A stretch of DNA of 64,000 nt from Candidatus Hydrogenedentota bacterium (GTDB lineage: Bacteria; Hydrogenedentota; Hydrogenedentia; Hydrogenedentales; SLHB01), in contig JABWCD010000003.1 in assembly GCA_013359265.1 (NCBI GenBank), positions 1 to 64,000 on the forward strand, in the 5' to 3' direction. Shown here piece by piece: positions 26,589 through 36,455 of the stretch. The first letter of the stretch is position 1, and each line of letters begins with the position of its first letter. Made by a program: the position numbers and the translations under genes. The notes beneath the pieces were generated by a model. It did not search any database, was not told the origin of the DNA, and was given only the letters and a program-made list of their open reading frames with translations.

Positions 26589-27758
26589 ATGAACAACCAC
26601 GGAATCGAAAACGCACGAAGCCGGCGCAAACGTTTGCCGCGGCGAATCGCCCTGCCCGGGCTCGCCGTGCCCGCCATGCTGATTCTTCTCGTAACGTGCG
26701 GCTGCGCACATTTGCCCGCCCAGGAAACGACTCGGTATGCGGACGCATTCAGCGAAGTCGCTGCCGTAACCGAGGAACTGTTGAGCGACTACTCGACTGC
26801 GCTCGATGCGGTTAGCGCGCAGGAACGTCTCGCGGCCGGCCCTCCCGCCTCCTATCCGATCCTCTTCGATCCCGCCGCCGCACTGGCCATCGAGGAACCC
26901 GACCCCGCGATCGTTGGCTTTCACAATGCGCTCCTCGCAGTGTCGGAGTACAACGCGCTGCTCCTGGACCGCGTGCACGGCGCGAACAACGAAGGGCTCG
27001 CCGGGCGCGCCGCATCGGCGTCGAAATTGATCGACGCGCTCGGCCTCGGCGCATCGCCGTATGCCGCATCCGAACTCGTCGAATCGCTCCTGCAAATGAT
27101 CGCAAGCGCGCGGAACCGGCACGAGTTCGCGGATGCGGTAACCAAAGGCCGGCCAATCATCGACGCGATCCTCCAGAATTTCGCCGACGCCACAACGGAC
27201 TTCTACCGCGTCCGCGTCGGTCTTGTAGGCGCTGCTATCACCGAGATCGAATTCAAACAGCTCACAATTCTTTCTGAAATCGAGCACATCTCGAGTGGAT
27301 TTGCCCCGCCCATGGCCGGCTCGGACCTTGCCCTGCGCCGCGCACAAGCGGAAACCGAACTCGCCGCGCTTCGATTGGTGGTGTCGCCGAACGCAGTGCT
27401 TCGTCCGCTCCCCATCGGCGCGCGACCATACGACGGCGACGTTCAATCGCGCATCGAAGAACACATTCGCGTGCTGCGCGGGCTGTGCGCGGAGCGCGAC
27501 GCCTCTATCGAGGGACTGACGAACTACCACAGGCAGTTGTCGTCGTATGTGCGGTTACTCGATGACACGCGCCGGTACTTCGACGTGCTGTCGAAGTCCG
27601 GCGACGGGACCGCCAACAGCGACGCGATCGCGGCCGGGCGCGAAGTGGATGCCGGCGCCCGTCATCTGCGCGACGACATTCGCAGCAATCGGAGCGCCGC
27701 ACTGTTGCCCGGCGCCGGCCAGCCAACCCACACCGCGATCAATTCATCTGCGAACTAA
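26589..27758 (+). CDS. Putative lipoprotein, helical, function unknown
   Basis: The 389-residue protein has a basic N-terminus, a hydrophobic stretch and a lipobox-like end (LILLVTCGCAHL, Cys near residue 37-39), so it is probably a lipoprotein. The rest is mostly helical and Ala-rich without a motif I recognise. GAGGA lies 5 nt before the ATG. It is followed 15 nt later by the lysozyme-like gene on the same strand, which suggests that the two act together on the cell wall (inference). Confidence 0.7.
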   Translation: MNNHGIENARSRRKRLPRRIALPGLAVPAMLILLVTCGCAHLPAQETTRYADAFSEVAAVTEELLSDYSTALDAVSAQERLAAGPPASYPILFDPAAALAIEEPDPAIVGFHNALLAVSEYNALLLDRVHGANNEGLAGRAASASKLIDALGLGASPYAASELVESLLQMIASARNRHEFADAVTKGRPIIDAILQNFADATTDFYRVRVGLVGAAITEIEFKQLTILSEIEHISSGFAPPMAGSDLALRRAQAETELAALRLVVSPNAVLRPLPIGARPYDGDVQSRIEEHIRVLRGLCAERDASIEGLTNYHRQLSSYVRLLDDTRRYFDVLSKSGDGTANSDAIAAGREVDAGARHLRDDIRSNRSAALLPGAGQPTHTAINSSAN

Positions 27759-27773
27759 TAGGAATCGAAATCT

Positions 27774-28787
27774 ATGCCAACGCGATTCGAAGGCGATCTT
27801 GCCGTGCTCTACGCCGGCGCCCTGCACCATCTGACAGTCCTGATGCACGCGCCCGGCGCATCCCACGCGGATCGCGAACGCGCGCGCGGCGCACTGCTCC
27901 GCCTGCACCGTGCGTACTCGGCCACTGGAATCAAGAACCTTGCGCAACGCGCCGCGGAACTCAACGCGCTCGCGAGTACTCTGCGCAATCTTGCGGGCGG
28001 CGCCGATGAATCCATCGCGCCACTCGAACTCGAAGGGCTGCGCGATACCGCCGAAGAAGCCCGCCGTATGCTCGTGCGCGCCGCACGCGAAGCGTTTCCG
28101 GAAGATGCCGCGCAAGCTCCGCGAGACGACGATCCCGATGTCGTCGCGGACGACTCCGCGGTTCCACCGCACGATCGGTCCGGCTCGTCGAACCCGTCGT
28201 CGGAGCCGCCCGTTGGCCGCGTCGCGCCGGACCGCCGCGACGAGTACGAAGCACTCTTCGACACCTGCGTGGTGCGCCCGGACAAGGTCGATAAAGTGAA
28301 CTGGTACGCGAAGAAAATGTCGGAGCATCAACGGCGCTACGACGAGGTCGGCGGCGCGCTCGATATCCCGTGGTGGTTTATCGGCGCGATACACGGGCTC
28401 GAATCCGGCTTTGCGTTCGACCGGCACCTGCACAACGGCGATCCGCTCGGCGCGCGCACAAAGCGCGTTCCGCCGGGGCGTCCCACCGATGGCGAGCCGC
28501 CGTTCACATGGGAAACGAGCGCCCGAGACGCGTTGCGCTACATGAAGCTCGACCAATGGGGTGACTGGAGCGTGTCCGGCACGCTGTACCAGTGGGAAGC
28601 CTACAACGGATTCGGCTACCGAAAATACAAAATCAACTCCCCGTACCTCTGGAGCTTCTCAAACCACTACGAAAGCGGAAAGTACATTCGCGATCACGTC
28701 TTCGACACTGAAGCGACATCGAACCAATGCGGCGCGGCAACGTTGTTGCGGTCACTGGTGAATTCCGGCGCCGTGCGATTGCGCTGA
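27774..28787 (+). CDS. Lysozyme-like domain protein
   Basis: The 337-residue protein has an N-terminal helical part (residues 1-130), an Asp/Pro-rich linker, and a C-terminal catalytic-looking domain with IGAIHGLESGFAFDRHLHNG, PPFTWETSARDALRY, and YNGFGYRKYKINSPYLWSFS. This combination is that of a lysozyme-like family found in many Proteobacteria and phages, with Glu in HGLES as the likely acid. There is no signal peptide, so export may rely on another route. It pairs with the lipoprotein gene upstream. Confidence 0.78.
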   Translation: MPTRFEGDLAVLYAGALHHLTVLMHAPGASHADRERARGALLRLHRAYSATGIKNLAQRAAELNALASTLRNLAGGADESIAPLELEGLRDTAEEARRMLVRAAREAFPEDAAQAPRDDDPDVVADDSAVPPHDRSGSSNPSSEPPVGRVAPDRRDEYEALFDTCVVRPDKVDKVNWYAKKMSEHQRRYDEVGGALDIPWWFIGAIHGLESGFAFDRHLHNGDPLGARTKRVPPGRPTDGEPPFTWETSARDALRYMKLDQWGDWSVSGTLYQWEAYNGFGYRKYKINSPYLWSFSNHYESGKYIRDHVFDTEATSNQCGAATLLRSLVNSGAVRLR

Positions 28788-28837
28788 ATAACCCAATGAC
28801 CAGCGTCGAAATATTGCGTTGCTCCTATAACTCTCAT

Positions 28838-29347
28838 TCAACCATTTTGCCCTTCCAACAACTCGACATAGCTGCACGCAATCAGGTCCTCGTCGCCAAT
28901 CCCGAACGCATCGCGCAACCGCGCGATCTTCGCGTGCCCATCGGCGTCGTCATAATCGCCATCCAACACAGCTTCGAACTCGGCAAAAGTGCCCAGCCGA
29001 TCCACCGAATCGAGGTGAATTCGGACGTTGTGCCAAAGCCACAATTCGCGTTTCTTGCGCACGACGAGGCGCAAGCCCAACGCCTCCACCAGTATGCCCA
29101 ACAATTCAAGCGACCCCGCAACGATCTCGTAGTCACTAGCCTTGCTTTCCTCGGTGTCGTCGCGATGGTAGTAGATGAGTTCCATATCTCCCGGCTCGTT
29201 GTCGCGCAGCTTGAGCCTTCCCGAAGACACTCGGAAATAGAAGTCGGTTTGCTTAATTACCCCGTGACGCTCCGCGCCGATGGCTTTGCAGGTTTGTCGC
29301 GCATTCCGGATGTCGCGGAGCCGCGCTTTCAGTTCGATGTTCCGCAT
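28838..29347 (-). CDS. CYTH domain protein (class IV adenylate cyclase-like)
   Basis: The 169-residue protein starts MRNIELKARLRD, the usual N-terminus of CYTH proteins of the CyaB group, and has alternating charged strands such as RLKLRDNEPGDMELIYY typical of the tunnel fold. Family members hydrolyse triphosphates or make cAMP; which applies here cannot be told. A cNMP-binding protein is encoded at 20154-20642. The start could also be an ATG three codons upstream (29356). Confidence 0.85.
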   Translation of the reverse strand: MRNIELKARLRDIRNARQTCKAIGAERHGVIKQTDFYFRVSSGRLKLRDNEPGDMELIYYHRDDTEESKASDYEIVAGSLELLGILVEALGLRLVVRKKRELWLWHNVRIHLDSVDRLGTFAEFEAVLDGDYDDADGHAKIARLRDAFGIGDEDLIACSYVELLEGQNG

Positions 29348-29398
29348 GCGCGGCATTGTGGCAAAAGCTTCACCCGTGTGCTACCCTCCCTTTTGACT

Positions 29399-29424
29399 CG
29401 TTCCCAAATTCCTATTTGGGAATG
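29399..29424. repeat. REP-like hairpin, 10-bp stem and 6-nt loop
   Basis: CGTTCCCAAA and TTTGGGAATG pair with one G-T, around the loop TTCCTA. It lies 23 nt before the epimerase start and matches the hairpins at 47295-47320 and 48263-48288. Confidence 0.65.
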
Positions 29425-29447
29425 CCACGCGAGAGGGGTGCACTGCC

Positions 29448-30281
29448 ATGAAGCTTGGAATGAATCTGTTGCTCTGGACCGGCGCCGCCGGCAAAGAACA
29501 CTATCCGCTATTCAAACAGATCAAGTCATGGGGGTTCGACGGTGTCGAACTGCCGATGTTCAACGCGACCGGTTCCGACTGGGCGGAATTGAAGAACGTG
29601 CTCGACGGCGAAGGTCTCGCCAGCACCGTTGTCTCCGTGCCCGCACCCGGCACCAACTTCATCAGCGAAGACGCAGGCGAGCGCGCCGCCGCGTTGACGT
29701 TCTTCAAACAGTGCGTCGACGCGTGCCACACCCTCGGCGCGGAGAAGATCGCGGGGCCGTTGTGCTCGCCCGTCGGCAAACTCGTCGGCCGCGGCCGCAA
29801 CCGGCAGGAATGGGACTGGTGCGTCGCGGGCTTGCAGGCGCTCTGCGATTACGCAAAAGATTTCCCGGTGTCCATCGAACCGCTGAACCGGTTCGAGACG
29901 TATTTCATCAACTCCTGTGCGGACTCGACCGAGTTGGTGAAGGCGATCGGAAAAACGAATGCCGGCTTCCTCTTTGACACGTTCCACTCGAACATCGAAG
30001 AGAAGAACGTCCCTGCCGCAATCCGCGCGAGCGGCAAGGCGATCAACCACGTGCATGTCTCCGCTAACGATCGCGCCACCCCCGGCGAGGACCACGTCGA
30101 TTACGCGGGCGTTTTCAAGGCGCTCAAAGATATCGGCTACGACGACTGGCTCGTGATCGAGGCCTTCGGCCTCTGCCTGCCCGAACTCGCCGCCGCCACC
30201 TGTATCTGGCGCCGCATGGCCCCCAGCGAAGAACACGTCGCGAAAGAAGGCGCGAAGTTCATCCGCAAAAGCTGGGGCTAG
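29448..30281 (+). CDS. Sugar phosphate isomerase/epimerase (TIM barrel)
   Basis: The 277-residue protein is of the xylose isomerase-like AP_endonuc_2 family, close to D-tagatose 3-epimerases. The metal ligands are visible in order: VSIEPLNRFETYF (Glu), FDTFHSNIEEKN (Asp, His), NHVHVSANDR (His) and LVIEAFG (Glu). It would act in the cytoplasm on a ketose or its phosphate; the substrate is not evident. GAGAGGGG precedes the ATG. It is flanked by minus-strand genes on both sides. Confidence 0.9.
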   Translation: MKLGMNLLLWTGAAGKEHYPLFKQIKSWGFDGVELPMFNATGSDWAELKNVLDGEGLASTVVSVPAPGTNFISEDAGERAAALTFFKQCVDACHTLGAEKIAGPLCSPVGKLVGRGRNRQEWDWCVAGLQALCDYAKDFPVSIEPLNRFETYFINSCADSTELVKAIGKTNAGFLFDTFHSNIEEKNVPAAIRASGKAINHVHVSANDRATPGEDHVDYAGVFKALKDIGYDDWLVIEAFGLCLPELAAATCIWRRMAPSEEHVAKEGAKFIRKSWG

Positions 30282-30297
30282 CCCTCACGCCAACTGG

Positions 30298-32133
30298 CTA
30301 CAGTGCCGCTGCGGTCTTTTCCTTCGGCGCGTTGCGCCATTTTTCGATGAACTCCTTGCGCTCGCCGGGGTTCGACTTGCCGACCTGGTCCGGGTTCTGC
30401 GTGAAGCCGGTGACCTTGTTCAACGTGAACGCGAGACGCGCCGTGACGTAGGCGTCTTTCTCGTTTTCGATGGCTTTCGTGAGCGTCTTTACGTCGCCCT
30501 GGCCCACCACCCGCGTTAGCGCGTACGCGGCGCGTTGGCGAACGTTTTCCGGCGCGCCGGACGCGATGACGTCGAGCATCGCAGCGCGCGTCACCGCGGC
30601 GGGCGCGTGGTGTTGCAGCGCGCCGATGAGTTTGATCCGGACACGCGCATCCTGAGCTGCGTCACCGACGCGTATCGCGATGTCCTTCGCCATTGGCTCC
30701 GGCATCGTCACTTCGAGCGCGCGCGCCGCCTGATACCGCACCTCGGCATCGGTGTCGTCAAGATAGGCTTGCAGCGCCATCACCGATTCCTTCGTGCCGA
30801 TCATGCTGATCGCCCACGCAGCTCTCTGGCGGGCCGCAGCATCGTCGCTCTTCAGCAGCTTCGACAGCGCGGGAATCGCGGGCGCGTACAGCATCGCGCC
30901 AAGTTGCTCAATCGCGTCGAGCTGTTCCTCGCCCTTGAGCGATGCGAGCGAACCAAGCACGCCCTTCGGCGTCGCCTCGTCTTTCCACGCGATGTCCCGG
31001 TCGATCTGCTCGAACTTCTTGCGTTCTTCCGACCACGCGAACGTGCGGATGTCCATGCGGTCTTTTTTGCACTGATAGATTGTGTACGTCGGTTTCGTGT
31101 AACCGCTGCCGTTGTCGGTGTACGCAGTCCACCATTCGCCGTAGTTGGCGTTGATGTCGCCACCGTTCACGAGATAGTGCACGCCGTTGCGGTCGTCACG
31201 CTTGTTGTCACGGACGGGATAATGGCGCTCGAAGATGTGCGTATGCCCGGACATGTGAGCGGTGACGTTATGTTTATCGAGCACGTTCTTAAACAGGATC
31301 ATGTCGTCGCCCGGCTGCTTCCGGCTATCCGTGGGGCCGTGGTATCCGGTGCAGTAGATCGGGAAATGCTGCGACACAAACGTGTACGGCGACTTCACCT
31401 CGCCGAGATGCGCGTCGAGCCAGTCCGCCGTTGGCTTCACCATCGCGGGGTTCACTGTCTGCTCCCACGCGAGCGCCACGACATGCACATTGCCCCACGT
31501 GAAATGCGAATACGGTTCGCCGTTTGGATTGTCGTGGTATTTGGCGAACCAGTCATTTTCGATGTCCGTAAGCATCGTGCCTTCGTGATTGCCACGTGCG
31601 GTGAGGATCATGTGTGTCGCGCCGATCTCCGCGAACCGGTCGAAGTGCGGTTTCCACAGCGAATAGTCGTGCCCTTTCACCACAAGATCGCCGTTGATTA
31701 GGAAGAACTCCGGTTTCCATCGCATCAGGTCCTGAATGAATCCGGTCTCTTCGACTTTGTTCTCCCAGCGGCGCGTATCGCCGAAAATGGCAAAGGTGAC
31801 CTCGCGGTCCGCGCTCGGCAACGGCGCGGTCTTGAACGTGTGCTCCTTCGCCTCGCTCCCCGCGCGCACCCGATACGAATAAGCCGTGTCGGGTTTCAAT
31901 CCGGTGATGCGCACCTTGCGGATCATTTCGTTCTCCGGGCCGGCCGCCTTCTGATCGAAGGCGCCTTCCAGTCCATACTCGACGACTCCCTGCCCGTTTT
32001 CGTTCGTCTGATAAATGACCGTTACCCCATCCGGCGTCACGTTCTGCAAGAACGGGGCAATGTAAAAACCGTCGGCGTACGCGATGGAATACAGCGTCAC
32101 CGATACCAAGAAAATCCGGAAAGGCCACATCAT
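30298..32133 (-). CDS. Secreted metallophosphoesterase with N-terminal Fn3-like and C-terminal HEAT repeats
   Basis: The 611-residue protein has a signal peptide (1-20), a purple-acid-phosphatase-like N domain (ITGLKPDTAYSYRVRAG), and a calcineurin-type phosphoesterase domain with FGDT, LINGDLVV, RGNHEG, VSQHFPI and SGHTHIFERHYP. From about residue 430 on it has HEAT-like repeats (ARQRAAWAISMIG, VRYQAARALEV, VRQRAAYALTRV). The ATG at 32133 has AGGAG 8 nt upstream; the open frame extends further but is not coding. A HEAT tail on a secreted phosphatase is unusual and may bind a partner. Confidence 0.9.
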   Translation of the reverse strand: MMWPFRIFLVSVTLYSIAYADGFYIAPFLQNVTPDGVTVIYQTNENGQGVVEYGLEGAFDQKAAGPENEMIRKVRITGLKPDTAYSYRVRAGSEAKEHTFKTAPLPSADREVTFAIFGDTRRWENKVEETGFIQDLMRWKPEFFLINGDLVVKGHDYSLWKPHFDRFAEIGATHMILTARGNHEGTMLTDIENDWFAKYHDNPNGEPYSHFTWGNVHVVALAWEQTVNPAMVKPTADWLDAHLGEVKSPYTFVSQHFPIYCTGYHGPTDSRKQPGDDMILFKNVLDKHNVTAHMSGHTHIFERHYPVRDNKRDDRNGVHYLVNGGDINANYGEWWTAYTDNGSGYTKPTYTIYQCKKDRMDIRTFAWSEERKKFEQIDRDIAWKDEATPKGVLGSLASLKGEEQLDAIEQLGAMLYAPAIPALSKLLKSDDAAARQRAAWAISMIGTKESVMALQAYLDDTDAEVRYQAARALEVTMPEPMAKDIAIRVGDAAQDARVRIKLIGALQHHAPAAVTRAAMLDVIASGAPENVRQRAAYALTRVVGQGDVKTLTKAIENEKDAYVTARLAFTLNKVTGFTQNPDQVGKSNPGERKEFIEKWRNAPKEKTAAAL

Positions 32134-32189
32134 CTGCTCACTCCTATTCAATTCAACGACTTGGCTGTCGTTCTCCCGAACCCTAAACC

Positions 32190-32792
32190 TCAAACCGCTC
32201 TTCTCGCCGTGCCAGCCAGCCGCCACTGTCCCCAGCGCAACTGCCGGGGATCGCGTGCAAGTCCAGCGCGATCCATTTCCGCGTAGAACGTCTCCGCGGT
32301 GAACATCCCGTCCTTGGGATGCACGAGGAAGACCTTCACCACCGGGTTCGCCGTGAACCCGCGCAAGTATTCCTCGTATAGAAAGAGCCCGTCCGGCTTC
32401 AGCACGCGCGCGATTTCGCGCAGCGCGAGCGGCCATTCCGGCACGTGATGGAGAATCGCGAATTCGACGACCACGTCGAATTGCGCGTCCCCGAACGGTA
32501 ACCGCGCCGCATCGCCCTGAAACAGCACCGCGCGCCGTTCGTTGCTCGAACAATGCCGCACCCGCGCGCGCGCCAATTGCGCCGGATCGTAATCGAATGC
32601 GACTACCCGGTCCGCGCCGCAATGCCGCAACAACAAGTCCGTGTCCGCGCCCTGACCGCAACCAATCTCCAAAACCGATTTGCCGGCAAGCGTCGTGTCC
32701 GCGCGCCGCAACAGCGAAGTGGCCAGTTTCCGCAGCATGAGCGTGCGCAACGGGTTGTTTACCATCAGCTTCTCGAGCGAATTCATCTTCAT
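32190..32792 (-). CDS. Class I SAM-dependent methyltransferase
   Basis: The 200-residue protein has the SAM motif VLEIGCGQGADTDLLLRHCG, motif II AFDYDP and the Methyltransf_11 signature FDVVVEFAILHHVPEW followed by LKPDGLFLYEEY. Substrate unknown. I prefer the ATG at 32792 (MKMNSLEKLMVNNPLR); an ATG at 32861 would add 23 poorly supported residues. It is 56 nt upstream of the phosphoesterase gene on the same strand. Confidence 0.85.
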   Translation of the reverse strand: MKMNSLEKLMVNNPLRTLMLRKLATSLLRRADTTLAGKSVLEIGCGQGADTDLLLRHCGADRVVAFDYDPAQLARARVRHCSSNERRAVLFQGDAARLPFGDAQFDVVVEFAILHHVPEWPLALREIARVLKPDGLFLYEEYLRGFTANPVVKVFLVHPKDGMFTAETFYAEMDRAGLARDPRQLRWGQWRLAGTARRAV

Positions 32793-32977
32793 GGCATGGT
32801 CCTGCGGATTGCGAACAGAGTGCCAAACGCGGCGGTCGTATCGCAACGCGATGCGCCACATTCTGCCCTGCGCCCAAGGGCCTACCCCGTTGACAGAATT
32901 GGCTGTAACCGTTTAGCATGAATGCTGTAAGGCTGCGGTTTCGTTTCGCGATCGTCACTATTCAGGGGAGGTTTTCC

Positions 32978-34708
32978 ATGCGATCTCGCCGCGCAACCTA
33001 TCGTCTGCCCATCGCCGCCGCGTCGATGTTCGTCCTGTCCGCCCAATTCGCGTGCGGTGCCGTCGTCTTTACCGGCCCCGCGCCGCTCAACTCGAACGCC
33101 GCGTCGGATTCGGCAAACGATTTCACCCCGCGCATCGCCACCGATCGCGACGATACCTTCGTTGTCGTGTGGGCGTCGCAGAGCAAACTGACCGAGCCGG
33201 GCAATGGCGATTTCGACATTTTCTTTGCCCGGTCGGTGGACGATGGCGCTACGTGGAGTTCGGTGGCGACGCTGAACGACGGCGCAGACAGCGACTCCGT
33301 CGACGATTCGTCGCCGGACATTGCCACGGACGGAACCACGTGGATTGCCGCCTGGAGTTCCGATCGATCCGCGGGCATGGGCGACGTCGTGGACACAGAC
33401 ATTTTCTTCTCGCGCTCCACGGACGGCGGCCAGATGTGGTCGGCGGCGGCCGTGCTCAACTCGAATGCAACCTCGGACCTTATCGACGGGGACGGCGCAC
33501 CCCGCATTGTTAACGATCCGACAGGAATCTGGATTTGCGCATGGACGTCCGACGCGGACCTGGACGGATCGAATTCCGATAGTGACATCGTCTTCGCGCG
33601 GTCGACCAACGACGGCGATTCGTGGAGCGCGCCCGCGTTCCTCAACAGCAACGCGGCGAACGGCTCGAGTGACGATGGCAACGCCTTTCTCGCCGTGAGA
33701 GACGCTGGAACGTGGATCGCCGTGTGGGAATCGAACGACACCTTTGGCGGCGCCATCGGAAGCGATTACGACATCCTATTCGCGCGCTCGACCGACGGGG
33801 GCGAAACGTGGAGCGACGCACAACCTCTCAATTCCGATGCGGCCACCGATCAGGGCGCGACCCCGGCGGGTAACGATGCAGGCGCCCGGGTGCTGAACCT
33901 CGGCGGCGAGACATGGCTGGCCACGTGGCACCGGCATCTCGGTGGCGGCCTCACCGAGATTCTGTACGCGCGCTCGACCGACGACGGCATGTCGTGGTCT
34001 GACCCCATGGTGCTCGACAGTCCGAATAGCGGATCGAAATCCGGGCAAAATCGGCTCTTTATGAGCCCGATTCAGATTCGATGGTCCACCTGGAATACCG
34101 GCAAAGGATCGCCGCATTTGTCGCCTACGCTGTTCGGTGTTGCGATGTCGGATAGCAGCGTCGAGCCGCCGGACGGCAAGGGCGGTTTGTCGGGAAGCGA
34201 CTACGACCTGCGCATCTATTTCGCCAGTGAAGACGGGAAACAATGGACCGATCCGGAGTTCGCAAACACAAACGCGTTTGACGACTCCCGCGACGACAAC
34301 AACCCGGAACTCGCCGCGGACGAATCCGGCCATGTCGTCCTCGTGTGGTCATCGTTCGATAGCCTCGGCAACACCATCGGTACCGACGCGGACATTCTCG
34401 TCTCCACGGTGACTATCGGCGGGTTGACTGAATTGCTCACGCCCAACGGCGGCGAGAAATGGAAACGCGGGAAGAAGAAGAAAATCGAATGGGTGACCAA
34501 CGTCGATTCCGCGGAAGACGTGCGACTGGACTTGCTCCGCAACGGAAACAAGGTGAAGACGATCACCAACGGCGCACCCAATGATGGGTCGTTCAAATGG
34601 AAAGTGCCTGATAATCTCGATAAAGGCGGCGGATACCAAGTCGAGATTAGGTTGGATTCCGATCCCAGCGTCAAAGATTCCAGTTACTACGATTTCCGAT
34701 TGAAATAG
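32978..34708 (+). CDS. Secreted sialidase-like (BNR/exo-sialidase fold) protein
   Basis: The 576-residue protein has a signal peptide (about 1-27) and six-fold repeats of the BNR/Asp-box type: RSVDDGATWSSV, RSTDGGQMWSAA, RSTNDGDSWSAP, RSTDGGETWSDA, RSTDDGMSWSDP. The C-terminal domain (about 485-576, LTPNGGEKWKRGKKKKIEWV) resembles the Ser-Thr-rich Kre9/KNH-like surface domain. Real sialidase activity is uncertain because many such propellers are only binding proteins. GGGGAGG lies 6 nt before the ATG at 32978. It converges with the sulfatase gene with no gap. Confidence 0.85.
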   Translation: MRSRRATYRLPIAAASMFVLSAQFACGAVVFTGPAPLNSNAASDSANDFTPRIATDRDDTFVVVWASQSKLTEPGNGDFDIFFARSVDDGATWSSVATLNDGADSDSVDDSSPDIATDGTTWIAAWSSDRSAGMGDVVDTDIFFSRSTDGGQMWSAAAVLNSNATSDLIDGDGAPRIVNDPTGIWICAWTSDADLDGSNSDSDIVFARSTNDGDSWSAPAFLNSNAANGSSDDGNAFLAVRDAGTWIAVWESNDTFGGAIGSDYDILFARSTDGGETWSDAQPLNSDAATDQGATPAGNDAGARVLNLGGETWLATWHRHLGGGLTEILYARSTDDGMSWSDPMVLDSPNSGSKSGQNRLFMSPIQIRWSTWNTGKGSPHLSPTLFGVAMSDSSVEPPDGKGGLSGSDYDLRIYFASEDGKQWTDPEFANTNAFDDSRDDNNPELAADESGHVVLVWSSFDSLGNTIGTDADILVSTVTIGGLTELLTPNGGEKWKRGKKKKIEWVTNVDSAEDVRLDLLRNGNKVKTITNGAPNDGSFKWKVPDNLDKGGGYQVEIRLDSDPSVKDSSYYDFRLK

Positions 34709-36289
34709 CTACTCCGCCGCGGAGGTGCGATGCGGAACGCTTCGCCCTTCCTGCTGATACTTTCGCAATAAGCCTTCAAGTTCGGCGACGACTTCCGGGT
34801 GGTTCGCCTGGACGTTTCTGCTCTCTGTCACGTCGGTACTCATGTTGTAGAGTTGCACGGGCGGGTCGTTCGCATCGCCTTTCCCGCTCCATCCGCCGGA
34901 GCCACGCCCGAGAATGAGTTTCCATTTGCCCTTGCGGATCGCGAACGTACCGTCGATCGAGTGGTGGACGATCGCCTCGCGGACCGGCGTGTCGTTCGTG
35001 CGTCCTTCAAGCGCGGGCAACACGTTGCAGCTATCGACCGCCGCATTGTCCGGCAGGGGATAGTTCACTATGGCCGCGCAGGTGGCCATCAGATCGACGT
35101 GACAAATCGGCTCCGTGGAAACGACGCCTTTCGGAATGCGGCCCGGCCAGCACGCAATAAATGGTACGCGGTGACCGCCCTCCCAAATGTCCGCCTTGAT
35201 TCCGCGGTAAATGTAACTTGGGTTGTGACCGTACTGGAGCAGTGAACGCGGCCTGCCGTCCATTTTCTCCCCGTCATTCGCGGGGGAACCGTTGTCGCTC
35301 GTGAATACGATCAAGGTATGGTCGATCTGCCCCGTCTCTTCCAGGGCGCTCACGACTTGCCCAACCGCCCAGTCCACTTCGCAAACATAGTCGCCATAGC
35401 GGTGCGCTTCGCTCTTGCCGATGAATTCCGCCGCGGGCGCGACCGGCGTATGCGGCGCGGTGAGCGGGAAGTATAGGAAGAACGGCTTGTCCGCCTGCTT
35501 GTTGAAAGGCGCGGCCCCCGGCGCGGCCTTGATAAAGTCGACCGCTTTACGCGTGATTGCCGGCATGACCGCATCGAGTTTCCAACCCGGGACCATCGGC
35601 CCGGGCGTGCCAAACATGTCGTCGGGTTTTGACGCCGTTGGTCGTTCCGTACAGCGGTCATTCTCGATGAAGCAGTATGGCGCGAAGTTGGGCACGTCGT
35701 CGCCAAAGTAGTAATCGAACCCGCGCGCGGTCGGGCCGTTGGCGATGGGCCGCGTCAAGTCAATCTTGTCGTTGAACGCTTTCCGCGCTTCGAGACTGTA
35801 ATCGCCCAGTGCCACGGTGTCGTTGATGCGCGAACCGTCCGTCGTCGGCCAGTCCCACCCGAGATGCCATTTGCCGATACACGCAGTCGTGTAACCGCGC
35901 TCGCGCAACATGCCACCAAGCGTCAGCGTGTCCGGCGCGATCAACGGCCCGTCCCACGTCCACAACACCGACTGTTTCAAAGGGGATCGCCACGCATACG
36001 TGCCCGTCAACATGGCGTACCGCGTCGGCGAACACACCGCGCTGGGCGAATGCGCGTCCGTAAACCGCATCCCACGCGACGCGAGACGATCGAGATTCGG
36101 CGTCGGGATTTTCGATTCCGGGTTCTGGCACGCCAAATCGCCGAACCCCATATCGTCCGCGAGAATGATCACGATGTTGGGCAGTCGATCCGCGGCTGCG
36201 GCGCATGTATCACGATGGCCGGGCAATGCGGCAGCCAGCGCGCCCGCGCCCAATGCGGAAAGGAAATCTCTCCTTTTAATATGCCGCAT
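34709..36289 (-). CDS. Sulfatase (arylsulfatase family), Tat-exported
   Basis: The 526-residue enzyme hydrolyses sulfate esters. The formylglycine site is C86 in CSPTR, the metal ligands are in NIVIILADDMGFGD, and the later motif VFTSDNGSPAND carries the Asp-Asn pair. The N-terminus (KRRDFLSALGAGALAAALPG) is a twin-arginine signal. The ATG at 36289 is chosen because it starts that signal. Sulfatases of this type are abundant in marine and planctomycete-like bacteria. No formylglycine-generating enzyme gene is in the window. Confidence 0.95.
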   Translation of the reverse strand: MRHIKRRDFLSALGAGALAAALPGHRDTCAAAADRLPNIVIILADDMGFGDLACQNPESKIPTPNLDRLASRGMRFTDAHSPSAVCSPTRYAMLTGTYAWRSPLKQSVLWTWDGPLIAPDTLTLGGMLRERGYTTACIGKWHLGWDWPTTDGSRINDTVALGDYSLEARKAFNDKIDLTRPIANGPTARGFDYYFGDDVPNFAPYCFIENDRCTERPTASKPDDMFGTPGPMVPGWKLDAVMPAITRKAVDFIKAAPGAAPFNKQADKPFFLYFPLTAPHTPVAPAAEFIGKSEAHRYGDYVCEVDWAVGQVVSALEETGQIDHTLIVFTSDNGSPANDGEKMDGRPRSLLQYGHNPSYIYRGIKADIWEGGHRVPFIACWPGRIPKGVVSTEPICHVDLMATCAAIVNYPLPDNAAVDSCNVLPALEGRTNDTPVREAIVHHSIDGTFAIRKGKWKLILGRGSGGWSGKGDANDPPVQLYNMSTDVTESRNVQANHPEVVAELEGLLRKYQQEGRSVPHRTSAAE

Positions 36290-36455
36290 GCCCGATCCTC
36301 CCGATGTGACATCCGCTCGGATAATCACGTTAGCATAGGGGCATCGGCGTTAACATTCATTCGCGATTCCTGGCCACTGATAGTGACGCGCATTGGATAC
36401 CTGCAATGCAGCGCCGGAACGAATTGCGCTCCCGCCGAATTCCGTGACTGTTGCG

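Noticed and set aside
32134-32958. The phosphoesterase frame extends far upstream.
   Set aside because: It covers a methyltransferase gene and includes no family match; the ATG at 32133 starts a clean signal peptide with a ribosome site.
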